64,000 bases of DNA, from assembly GCF_000165425.1 (NCBI RefSeq), contig NW_001799100.1, forward strand, positions 434,001 to 498,000, given 5' to 3'. Positions 1-11,223 of the stretch are shown piece after piece. Origin of the DNA: Paramecium tetraurelia (taxonomy: Eukaryota; Ciliophora; Oligohymenophorea; Peniculida; Parameciidae). The notes under the pieces were generated by a model. It did no database searches. It had not been told where the DNA came from and saw nothing but the letters and a program-made list of their open reading frames with translations. Made by a program: the position numbers and the translations under genes. Every line of letters starts with the position of its first letter. The first letter of the stretch is position 1.

Positions 1-1
1 A

Positions 2-394
2 GATTATAATATACTAAATAAAAAAAAGGATGATCTAATTAGAAATAGCGATTTGAAAACATTAATTTAAAAAATAATATCATAAAATAAATTTGATTAA
101 TCAGAATGTGATAAATTATTAACTGATTCTGAATACTTGAAAGGGTTCCTTAATGTTCAAGAAACTCAGTAAAATTAATAACTTCAAGATCAGTTAGTTT
201 ATATGCTATAAGAATATTCGAAGACTATAGATGAGTAATTTAGAGTTGATAAGCTTAAAGTGGTTACAACCTTTGGGGGATTTCTTTCTTCAAAGTAGAA
301 ACTCTGTCAAAAATATGTATAAGATTTTTTAATAATTAGTGTGAGCAATGGTAGGATTTAGTTTATAAATATGAGATGGTAAAAGAAAAATTGA
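2..394 (+). CDS. 3' end of an unknown protein gene (partial)
   Basis: One frame is open from the window edge to TGA at 392-394 when TAA/TAG are read as Gln, giving about 130 C-terminal residues. The sequence is rich in Gln, Asn and Lys, then ends in a more hydrophobic segment (KVVTTFGGF ... FLIISV) and a basic tail. I recognise no domain. The start lies outside the window, so family and function cannot be judged. The next gene begins 66 bp downstream on the same strand. Confidence 0.6.
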
Positions 395-460
395 ATTGAA
401 TTTATTAATTTTAATTCTATTTTATGATATTTATTAATAAATAAATTATAAAATTTGAAT

Positions 461-2231
461 ATGGATTAAAATCTTAAGAAGATGCAAGATTTGCTCATCA
501 ATGAAATTATAAATAAATAGTATAGCGAGGATGATTTCTAAGGCTTTGCTTTTGAAAGATTTCCTGAAAAGGGTAAATTTTTGTTTAATTTTAAAGATGA
601 ATTGTATAAGTGGAATTTTGATGATTTAAATTAATTAGTCCAACAATATTAATAATTATAAAATCAAAAGGCAGGTAATTAAGATTAGCTAAATCCTCAA
701 GAATAGTTAGATAAAGTAAATATATCTTAGATTATAGAACAATTAATAAAATTAAGATCAAAATTTAAAAAAAGATGATAAAGTTGAGACTCACGTTTAG
801 AAACAAAGTAGATTAATTCCTAAAAGATCAACATCTAAATCAGTTTTTGTTAATTCAATAACTAAGGAATAAGCATAATAAAAGGGCTTTAGCGAAATTT
901 AAATGTAAATTCTAGATTAGATTTAAAAGGAGAGGTGTTAAATTTAATTTGTAAAATTTTACTCTAAGCATAGGAAAATTAAATTGTATTTTCTGAATAT
1001 GAGAAATAATATGAATGCCAAAAGAAAAGATAGTATATTGAAGAGAATGTAAAACTTAATTTTAAAGTTACGACTATAAATACTAAAAAACTAATTTTTA
1101 CAAATTAGGTATTTTGTATTGAGACTCAACCATTTAATTGGAAGGTCGAAAGATCAAAGGAAGATTTTTAGACTTTGGAAAAAATAATGCTAATGTATTT
1201 CCCAGAGTATTCTGGATATATACTTTAATATGATCAAAAATAGGATTTTCAATTACATTTAGAGGTAAGAATCAATTTAATAATTCAAGAATGCCTTAAA
1301 TATTTACTATAGCAAACCAAAAACAAGGTGTCTTGATTATTTTGTGTTGTTTTTAAACGATAACAAGGCTAATGAACTCCATCTGAAAAGTTTTAGCCAT
1401 TATACATAAAGTGAGAAAAATATTAGAAAATTTTAATTACCTTAAGTATCTACACCTTCTGGTTAACTAAAAATTGAATTTAGTAACAAAACTTATTAAG
1501 GTTACAAAAAACTCTAAAAATATCAAAATTAATTCCTTTAAAACTATAAAAAATTTGAAACAAAGATTTAGGAATCTTAATAAATTATTTATTAAGAAAT
1601 AGAAAAGATGAAATATTAATTAATACTATTAATCGATTCTAATAAAGGATTAGTACTAATTTATAATTTATTTTAGTTTATTTAAGATGAATTTGCTCAG
1701 AAAATACCTTTATTCAATTTAGAAATATTTTATGACCAAATTTACTAAGCTATTTAAATAAGTAATGAATCTAAAAAGTATGTTTCTAATACCATTGAAT
1801 CAATCTCAAAAAAAATAAGTCAAACCTATAAAGTTTTGGAATAGCCTCTAAATAAATGTTCTAAAAATGAACAAAAACTTAAGACTATTTATCTCAATGA
1901 TTTTGTATCAAAAAAAATGCCATTTTTAAAAGACAAAGAAATTAATGATCTATTAATTAATTAGGGTTTAAATTCAGATTCTTTTTCGGATTATTAATAT
2001 GAAACTATTTCATCAATTATAAGAGATGTATTTCCACTAAAAATCGATGTAAATTATGAAGTTCTTCAGAAATGTAAAGATGAATTTGCATATCTACTCC
2101 AATAAGTACTTTTAGAAGCCTAAATAAGTCTTTCAGAATTATTTTTAGATATAAAGTTTACCTGTTAGTACAATTTTAATGAGCTCACTTAAGCAATAAA
2201 GAACAAAATAAATAGTAAATAGAATATTTGA
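461..2231 (+). CDS. PX-domain protein, sorting-nexin-like
   Basis: The start is ATG 461, 66 bp after the previous stop. A frame break at 716-737 fits a 22-nt intron and another near 1265 fits a 25-nt intron; one more junction, around 905-970, is not firmly placed. The middle region reads FNWKVERSKEDFQTLEKIM followed by YFPEYSG, which resembles the core of a PX phosphoinositide-binding domain. The C-terminal half is long, helical and charged and could be a BAR-like coiled coil, as in sorting nexins that act on endosome membranes. That role is inferred from the family. TGA at 2229-2231 ends the gene. About 570 residues. PX is moderately supported, BAR weakly. Confidence 0.6.
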
Positions 2232-2432
2232 TTAAAATTTCCAATTCTATATTATAAATATATTTCATCTATTCTCAAAATTAGATTTATATCATTTTCT
2301 ATTTCAAACTAATTAATTCTCGAAATAGGAATAAGTTTTTGTTATATTTATTAAACACTGAAGCATTTAATATTCAATTCATATCCTATTAAGTTATATT
2401 TTATCTAGAACTAATATTTATTTGGCTTTAAG

Positions 2433-4399
2433 ATGAAAACTAGAATAAATAAAGTCTCGTTTCATTTAAAGTGTGGAATGACAATATTTTCTAAATAAGT
2501 TGTGAAAAGGACAGCGCCATTACATAATTACTCTTTTTAACTATTAAAGATTGTATAATTTATGAAAGCCAATTAAAATAATTTTACAATTACTATTTTT
2601 GTTATGAATAATTATGTTATCTAAATACAATAATCTCAAATAGAAGAAATTTTCATCAAAGTAAATGAAACTAACATAAGGTAAAAATGAAGAAATTTAT
2701 TCAATCGAAGCATTTTAGATTCTGATATATTAATTTACATTTATTAATATATAATAGGCATAACGTATAAAGTTCTAATTAATATTAATTTATGTTTAAT
2801 ACAACAATAAATTATTCATTCTTTTCAATCTAAAATGTTAAAATATCTATGAATTTGCTAAAATAATTTTATCAATTCTAAACTTGATATTAATTTACAT
2901 GTTTCTCTCTGAATGACATTATTTAATATTCTGGATTACTAGTATTTTAAAAAATGACCTCTATAAATTAAAGACTTGAATATTCTTGATTGTCCATTTA
3001 GTCCAAATGTGAATTTTTTTAAGTTTTCAGAAATCAAAAGTTGTAATAATCTATTAGTTAAAAATGAAGCTTAATTAAGTAATAATTATTCATATTAATT
3101 AAATGTAATAGAATCCTTTATAGTTATTTTTAAGTATTTTGGCAGCTCGAGAAGAAGTGATATTTATGATAAGAATAATTGGTCATTAGATGCACGAAGA
3201 TAATCGAACTAAAATAGGAATATTGAGGGAATTGTCAGATGAGATCTATAGAGGAGAATAGAAAAGAGAAAACCTTGAAAATCATCTATATAAACATTTA
3301 GGGGAAGGTTATCGCAAACTATTCCTCCCAAAAATTATATAAAAATACATAAAGATAGCTCAATATTATTTAGTGAAGACATAAGTACTCTATATTTTTA
3401 TGTGTTAGATATATTTTCCTAAATAGGGGTAATAATTATGTTAGGATATTGTTAATTAACCAAATCTAAGAACAACGATTCAATAAATAATTCATGAACC
3501 ATTAGTGGGAATTTTGAAATTTATAATCAATTTTCAGCGATAAAAGTTAAAACAAGAGCTTTCACATCTGCTAAATTATGAATAGTATTAACCAATATAA
3601 AATCAAGAGAAGACCGATGCAATAGAAATGAGAAATTTTACATTGAGCCATTGATTCTCGGAGTGTATGGACTAAGATATTTAAATGATCTACATACTAA
3701 ATATTGCTATACAGTCAGTAGACATAGTAATAGAAATGTGTATGATGTATTATCCATTGATGATAACACAAAGATATTGTATTTATAGGGAGGAGGTAAC
3801 TTTTCTTTTAATAATTAATAGGATTTATAAGCTTAATAAGTAGCATAACAAGGTTAAAAGATAAATCAGCTGATAATACTTAATCAGTATATATTCCAGT
3901 TGAAAGTACTGTCGAAATTATAACTTAAAGATATGAAAAATTGATTAAAGAACTGATGGATTAAAATTCCCATGTGTAAAAGTCAGTAAATAGATATTAT
4001 GAACAACACAGAAGATATAGGATTAAGCCTTTGCTAATTAAAGGTTACTCTACACCGAAGACAAAGGTGCAAGAGATGAAGTCTTAGCGCAATAATAAGT
4101 AAAGGATTATTGAGTCTGGTCACATCTTAAGTGATATGGGTAGATATTCTGAATCAACAAGTAAATTTTCCCTTTTATTAGATTCTATAAGCTCACTAAG
4201 ATTAAAATAATAAAAATGTAGAACCTAAAAATAATGTGATATTATCTTTAGTGGTTTTGTTTCTCCCAAATAAACTGCTCTCAGAAAAAATAAAAGCGTT
4301 AAAAACTATGAGACTGCTTTATTAAAATCCTCTGCTTTGCAGCCCTTTTATGATTTTCCTCTCAGAATCAACACAAGTAAGAAAAAGAAATAAAATTGA
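2433..4399 (+). CDS. Large unknown protein, multi-exon
   Basis: ATG 2433 joins the following open frame if a 29-nt intron (GTGTGG...ATAAG, near 2471) is removed. Further introns near 2660, 3233, 3580 (23 nt) and 3795 (26 nt) keep the frame open to TGA 4397-4399; one junction between about 2890 and 2960 is unresolved. The protein would be about 600 residues: a hydrophobic, Ile/Leu-rich N-terminal half that may include membrane segments, then a hydrophilic C-terminal third rich in Lys, Arg and Ser (RYYEQHRRYRIKPLLIKGY). I recognise no family. Coding status is good from 2990 onward and weaker before that. Confidence 0.5.
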
Positions 4400-4815
4400 T
4401 GATCATTATACACAAATAAATTTATCTCAGTTTTATCAATATTTAGTTAAGGACTAAGTTTAAACTAATATATTATCTTCATTATATACCTTTTGAACAA
4501 AAACCAATATCGGCAAAATTTTCACATAATAAATCAAGATTTTTGAATATTTATGAATGATTTACCCAAATTGATTCATTTTACATTATTTCCTATGTAA
4601 ATGAAATTTAAAAATCATCAAATAGTTTAAAAAAGGTCTATAAGTTTTTTTTTAAGTTCTGTCCTTAGTTTAATATTAAAAAAGTGTTAATCTATTCAAT
4701 TTAACTTAATAACTTTGGTGAAATTTAGTGACTATTGTTTAACTAGAGTATTTAATTATCAATGGTTCTCCAAAGATCTAAAGTTTACTAATAATCATCG
4801 TTCTTGCTGTCTATC
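4400..4815. other. Intergenic, no gene seen
   Basis: About 415 bp between the 3' ends of two convergent genes. It is AT-rich with stops in all frames under the ciliate code. The minus-strand gene may end as late as 4922, which would lengthen this gap. I see no RNA gene or repeat. Confidence 0.5.
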
Positions 4816-6855
4816 TCAACTTTCACCAATCTAATTAATGGTCTTGGCTATTTCTGTTAAGATGAAGAACATAAACCCATTAATATTAATTATTAATTTA
4901 ACTAATTTGCAAATGTTAAAATCATTTATACATTTAATAAATTTAAGTCTCTTCAATCTTTTGTAAAAATAAATCTTTTGCTTATTTACTCTTAATTCTA
5001 TTTAATGCCTAATTCATGAAATCTTTGAAAATATTCAACAGCTATTCAATTTTTTTAATTAAAATTATATTGGAGTTGCATAAAACTGGTTTTATCTGAT
5101 TTTCCAATTCAATTAACAAATTACTTTTTAATCTTTCTACATTTTCTATCTCCACATTAGAAGAAATTGTGTTAACATAAACAACGTCATCATTGAATTA
5201 TCGGAATTCTTCCATTTATAACCCTAAAAATACTGGGACTGGTGCATCTAAAAGTGGCATTAATTTTTCTGGTACATCCAATATGAAAGGATGAAAATAA
5301 TTTAAGGGTTTGATACAGAATGATAGCAAAATCATTAAATAAGCAATATACTTTTATGATCGATTTATGATGGCTACTTTAGATTCCAATATAACTGCTT
5401 AAAATGCCAAGACAAAATTAGAAGCTGACCATCCTTACAATAGATTATTAGGGGCCAATTCAAAATTATATAAAATTGGACTCAACTAAGTATTTTGTAT
5501 AAACTCTGTGTTATCAAATAATTTTATAGGTTGTATTATTTTAGTGAGAGTTAGTTGTTGTACTTAATCTAAATATTTCCTAATTTCATTTTCGTGATTA
5601 GTAAAATAATACTAATCTATTGATCTCAAATCATATTCTTAATCAAAGGCTTGTTTGGATAGTTGATTTCTTTCATATTTTAAGGTTGTTATTATATTTT
5701 TTACAATTTAATAGAATAACTTATGGTATGGATAATAGGTCAATATGACAAAAGCTACATTAGATAAATAAATGTTCTAGGCTGGGTTTCCTAATTTCTT
5801 TTACTATACTAATTCATGTGAATTGGTTAACTTTTTATCTGCAATAAAGTCAGGTGATGATACAATGACAGCATAAAGAAGTTGATCGGGATTTGTGTTT
5901 TGGATGAATTCATTTTTAATATCCTTTCCAGAATCTTTATTTGGAGTAAAAACTTAAATTGAAAAATCCAATAATTATTCATCCTACAAAACTCTAATGA
6001 TTATTTATTATACCTTAAAATATCTTTTTTGGCTTATTGAGTTGTCTAGCATTTAATCCCCCTTGGAAATGCAAACAAAGGCAAAACTTGAAATAGAGTC
6101 TTAAGCTCTTAATCACATTAAATTGGATGTTTAAATAGGACCATAGGTTCAGGATTTTAATATTTTATTGAAGTGATTGGCACAGAAATTATATAAAATT
6201 CTTATATAAGTTTTACACAGTCCTTTTATTTGGTATGTATGATCTATGATTTATTGTAGTCATTTTAGGCAATTATTTATTGTGCTAATATAATATTTGA
6301 AATAATTATACATAATTCCATAGTTTGCATGGACATAGACATAGATAAATTTGATTAGCTTTTTGCTTATTTATAAAGTTCCTCCACTTTTTATAATTCT
6401 TCAAAAAGTTGATTTTTTTCATTCATTAATTGAGAATTTTTCTAAATTAATTGATCATTATCTTATTATGATTTTTTATATGAAAACTCTAATTATAAAC
6501 ATTTTGAATATAATTCTTCATTTGTTATTGAGCTTGATATTTTTGGAATTCCTTGTTTAGGTTGATTTAATTGTTATTAGAGATTAGCATTTTGAAGTTT
6601 CAGATCATAAATTTATTACTATAATTCTTTATATTTATCAACCAACTATTCATTTTCTTAAGTTAGCTTTAGGTTTTCGCTTTGAATCTTCTAAAATAAG
6701 GAGTTGTCCCCTAATATACTTAATTGTTTTTATAATTATTGGATTTAAGTTAATAAAGCTTAATTTTCTGATTTGAGTTTTTTTACCATCTTAAGTAAGC
6801 TATCCGCATGGGTTTAGGATTTTAAAAGTAGGTCTTTTTCAATATTATTATCCAT
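4816..6855 (-). CDS. DENN-domain protein with N-terminal coiled coil
   Basis: DENN-domain proteins are exchange factors for Rab GTPases in membrane traffic. The start is the complement of CAT 6853-6855; the first 140 or so residues are a Gln/Leu-rich coiled coil (LVDKYKELQQQIYDLKLQN). Complementary to about 5200-5420 the protein reads AVILESKVAIINRS, then PLNYFHPFILDVPEK, then LDAPVPVFLGL, the usual order of the cDENN core. A charged helical tail follows. The end is uncertain: the simple frame stops at 4922-4924, but an intron near 4950 would continue it to TGA at 4816-4818 with a sensible tail (TEIAKTINQIGES). About 650 residues. The divergent neighbour starts only 33 bp upstream. Confidence 0.75.
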
Positions 6856-6888
6856 AATTAAATATTTGCTAATAATCTCAAAAAAGGA

Positions 6889-7918
6889 ATGAATTAAACT
6901 CGTAAGTAGTAGAGTCAATAAAAGTTAAAAATTTCCTTAATTTCTAATAAGAAAAGGGAGTTTAATCTCAAAATATAAGAAAAGATATATTCAAAAGCCC
7001 TGAAACCTGTTGTTTTCAAGGGCAAACCATCTTCTCTAAAAAATTTAGATTTAGCCACTACATCTAGGTAATCGAAAAATATATTGTAAATATAGTACTG
7101 AGACATTACTGAATGAGTCCTTTCAAGATAATAAAAGTTGTTGTTGCTTGGATTGTGGAGTTGACAGTAGGAAGACTAAACATCTATAAAAGAAGTTTAT
7201 AAGCTTCACAACCAAAATGTCAGTAATTAGAAAACAAAGACTAATAAAGAGATTCCAGAATGCAGTTTTCTGCATAATGTATCTCTTGAGGAAGTGGAAA
7301 AAAATTAGATAATAAGAAAGAGCAAAAAGACTATTTAGGTTTAAAACCAAGGTTTTTGAAAACTAACCTTTTATTACAGGCCAGTCACATCATATAGCCA
7401 ACCCAATTATATATAGTAATTCTTAAATTCCTAATGATGACAAAGGAAATTTTAATTAATAAGTTTAATCTATTCAAGCTTAAATTATAGATTAGAAACA
7501 TAAATAGAGATTATCAGTAAAACTCTATTTATAATAAAAATTAAACAACAGCAAAACATAATCCTCAGCCATACTACCAACTATTGCCTACAGCAAATAT
7601 CACAATTCCCTTTCTAATTTGCTACTTTAGCCAATGAAGATTCTGAAAACTTTAGGAGATGAATAAAAGCCCTTAAAAAAGGAGTATAATTTACTTAATT
7701 GTGGCTCCTCTTTGATTAATTCTCCTTACCTTTGTCAGCTTAGTGGATAAAAACCATAAGAATAATGCCTCTCTTAAATAAAGTCTGCTAGATCAGTGAC
7801 GAAGAGTATAGCATCTGAAACTTTCTTTCCTTATAAATAAAGTATAAATAAGTTTAGAAAATCATTGCAAAAAAGCATGAGAGATATAGTTTTGATTACA
7901 TTTTTATATTAATTTTGA
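6889..7918 (+). CDS. Unknown basic protein, 324 aa
   Basis: ATG 6889 plus two introns (6902-6924, 23 nt; 7086-7117, 32 nt) gives exactly 325 codons ending at TGA 7916-7918. The second intron removes two TGAs and joins two convincing exons. The N-terminal third holds a Cys cluster (CCCLDCG) next to basic residues. The middle, VIRKQRLIKRFQNAVF followed by LLRKWKKIRQQ, is a strongly basic amphipathic stretch that might be an IQ-like or nucleic-acid-binding helix; this is a guess. No known family recognised. The two ORFs on the opposite strand here are shadows. It converges on IFT74 with a 31-bp gap. Confidence 0.65.
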
Positions 7919-7949
7919 ATATATATTGATTCCATATTTATAAATGATT

Positions 7950-9761
7950 TCAAGTCTTACACAGAACCTTATTAATTTTATCCATTAGATCCATGCATTC
8001 TTTCTTTAACTATTCGAAATTCATATCTTTTGATTTAGTTTCAATAAACATCTAGAAAGTATTAGCTTGTGATTCTAATTAAGACACCTTCTTTTCTAAA
8101 TCAGCCAAAAGTATTGTATTATTCATGCATAGTGTACGTCTTTACCAGGTTATGGTAACATCAAATTCGTGTTTCATGTTTTGACTCTAAATAATTGAAT
8201 TATAAATTTACTTATGCAGTAAAATCATCCTTAAGTTTAAGTAAGTCCTTCTTTTGATTTTCAAGTTTCAGTTTTTTATCCTGAGCTTTAACTTTATATT
8301 CATCAATTTTATTGAATTTCGTATCGATTTCATCTTACATCTACTTACATTTCTATTTGTATTGTTGTAATTCAATTGGTAATTACTCTTCAGCTCTTTC
8401 AATCTTTTTTAAATCTTAGATTGTCTGTTCATAAACTCCTTATAACTTTTTTAGAGTCATTTCAGAGTCTTTGACTTAGTTATCTTTGTAATCCACTTCA
8501 GCAGATAGACCAGCATAATCTGTCAAGGATGGTATAGTCTTGATATCTTAAACAATTCTTGAGGATTATCCTAGTAATTCTACGATAGCTTATTCTACAG
8601 CATTCACTTTTTCTAATTCTTATTATCTTGTTTTATCAAAATTATTGATGTAATCAGTCATTTCTTGATCTCTTTAATATAATATTTCATATTTCTATTT
8701 GTCTTGTTCTTGCGACTTCTTGTCTTCCAATTCAGTTTATAATTCTCTTAATCTTTTTTCATAATTTTCGATATTTCTTCTAATTTCTCGTACTCTTTTC
8801 TCTGAATTTTAAATAAAAGCGTTGTCATCTTTAATCTTGTTTAACAATCTATCTCTGGCTTCTGGGAATGTTAGATTGGACTTCATTTAATTGAACTTCT
8901 AAATCATTTTTTTTAGAGTCCATTTCATTGATTTACTCTTTTAGCATTTAACCCTTCAATTTCTAAGCATCCATTCTCAATCTATTATCTGCATTCTACA
9001 TTCTGGCATTTAATTCTTCTAATTCTGCTTTTTGATTGTTAATTTCTTATTAAAGAGATTTATTTTCATTAATCAAACTCATATATTCATTTCTTTATTC
9101 TGGATCCAACTCTTGTAATTTCATATCAGCCAATGATTATAATTCATTTAATCTATTTTCAATTTAATTAATTGAATCTTCCTAACCTCTTCTTTCAATG
9201 AAGATATCATCCAATTGGGATCTTTGTCTCTCATTTTGAATCTACAATAAATCAATAAGTAAACTTTGATTCTTTCATATATGTTTTTGATATCTTCTGG
9301 TCTAGTGTTTGCTCTCCATTTATCGAATGCTAGATTATAATCAGCCAATTAGCCTTCTAGATCTCTGACTTCCTTTGTTAATTCTTCATGTCTATGATGT
9401 AAATAGAAATAATACCTTCTTTCAAATTAAACATAAAGTGTATTGGCTTTTTAAATTTCATCCTATTATTTTTTGAATCTTTCAATCTCATTAAATATTT
9501 CCTTCTGCTTCTCTCTCAATTGATTTAAATAATATGATTTATCTTATATTTGTCGACCAGGTCCAGCTGTCGTAGGTTTGACTCCAATAATTCCATGCTA
9601 TGTAACAGGTCTATCCACAAATTTTAAATTGGTTGTATTTGCTACTGATTAGAAATTTGGATCATTCTATTGAAATAGTGATTGAAATTTACTCTCATAG
9701 CTGTAGTCATACGAGTTGGTACTCGCATGGCTGCTGTCCCCATTCTCTGCTGTGGTTACAT
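7950..9761 (-). CDS. IFT74: Intraflagellar transport protein IFT74
   Basis: IFT74 pairs with IFT81 in the IFT-B complex and helps carry tubulin into cilia. The basic N-terminus, with repeated Arg/Met/Thr (RMGTAAM, PTRM), leads into DRPVTQHGIIGVKPTTAGPG and DKSYYLNQLREK, a clear IFT74 signature; then come GQLADYNLAFDKW, LDPEQRNEY and a long coiled coil. Removing four introns (26, 23, 16 and 25 nt) leaves exactly 574 codons, close to the family's usual 570-600 residues. The 16-nt intron (8881-8896) is unusually short but restores the conserved PEARDRLLNKIKDDN stretch. Start is complement of 9759-9761, stop complement of 7950-7952. Its presence fits a ciliated cell. Confidence 0.93.
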
Positions 9762-10028
9762 AATTTAATTAAATAAATAATTATGCAGAGATCACACTAA
9801 GAAATGGTTAACTAGAAGGGTTATTAAAATAAATAAACTCTGTTTAAAATATGGCCATATCTAGAATTAACCATGAAACAATATCTAAATCTAAGCATAG
9901 TATAAAAATAGATATCTCAAATTTAACATTCGTAAAAATCTAAATATTATCAAAAGTGATCTCGCTAAGGTAAAAATCAAAAAAGAACAGATATTTTGAA
10001 GCTTTTCTTCATATAATAAAGTTCCTTT

Positions 10029-11185
10029 TCATTATAATGAATTGATTAATGGCTTCAATTATAATAATATATTTTCTAAAAGAAAATGAAAAGTTAGATT
10101 AATCTGCATAGAATGATATTTCAATAATAATGTAAATATTAATGTTGCCATCTTAAATATATTATCAGTTGTTTTTATCATTATACCTTTTCTAAATTAT
10201 TTGAACCTTAATGAAGGCGAATCAGACATTCCACTTAAATTGGAATAGTCATCTTTGCAGATTGCTGGCTAAAAGGGTTCAGCTAACGGTATTCATTCCA
10301 TTATTATGAATAAGTTCTCTTATTATTTTTATATTTATATAAATATCATCGTACAATCCTCCTTCGAATTTTATAAAATAAAATTCATTTAATTCATATT
10401 CATTTTCAACAATTCTTTCGAGTTTTAAATTTTGGAGGTTAAGTGTTACCTAAGGTTAGTTCTGTAGTTTTAGTTTATATTAAAAATTTTAAATGAATTC
10501 TCTAAAAATTATTAAATTCAATTAGAGTATTATCATAAATCAACTCTTAAATGAACTTTATTTCAATAGAACTAGTAGTTATTTTTATTTAAATCATTTT
10601 ATTCAAAATGCAATGCAATTGCTTAATAGTATTATTTAAAATTTCTTAAATCAGATTTCTCAAAATTTTGAATACCCAACTAGTCCTACAGATTAAGATT
10701 ATCCATTTAAAATGCCCTTGTACTCTACCAATAAATGTTATTTTTTGCTTAGAGTAAATTTAAATATTGCCTATTGATTTAACAACAATGACCGATAATT
10801 ACCGCTCAGTTTCATCAGATGGTTTTTGACAATTTAATCGATCATTTGCTGAAAGTATAGTTCTTAAATTAATTTTATTTGCAAGGGAAGTTTAAATTTT
10901 TAAAACAAGTTTCGAACTTTTATTCCATTCTGCAGTTATTTGATATTCATGCAGATTCAGAATCCATAATGAGTGATAATATTATTGATTTTTGGCTTTA
11001 TAAGCTTCTTAATAGGATGGTCTTTAGAGAAAATATAGTTGATTTTCTAATAAAAATAAATCTATTTATAAGTTCTTTAAATAGATTAATTTAAGGTATT
11101 TAAAAATGGTGATTGAGGTGTTAGTTTAAATAGTGGGATGAGCAGAGATAATATGAATGACTATAATAATTTAGATATTATGCAT
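10029..11185 (-). CDS. Unknown protein, multi-exon
   Basis: The minus strand carries a long readable frame from the ATG complementary to 11183-11185. It includes QRPSYQEAYKAKNQQYY, DRLNCQKPSDETERQL and FYFIKFEGGLYDDIYINIK. Short introns are needed, one of them a 19-nt candidate at 10269-10287 that bypasses TGA 10279-10281 and leads to a Ser-rich tail (KDDYSNLSGMSDSPSLRFK). Without that intron the protein ends at 10279. Some hydrophobic segments may be mis-spliced introns. I recognise no domain. The plus-strand ORF at 10879-11094 is its shadow. Its start codon lies 38 bp from that of the divergent kinase gene. Confidence 0.55.
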
Positions 11186-11223
11186 TATAATTAAATGAAT
11201 GTTGTCGTTAATTTATTATTTGA

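Noticed and set aside
2229-2660. Read-through of the TGA of the PX gene into a further open frame
   Set aside because: The same frame stays open for about 140 codons, but an ATG at 2433 with a 29-nt intron explains the later part as a separate gene.
6351-7350. Three standard-code ORFs of 63-75 codons
   Set aside because: They are antisense to the DENN gene or to the 324-aa gene, whose code-6 frames with short introns fit far better.
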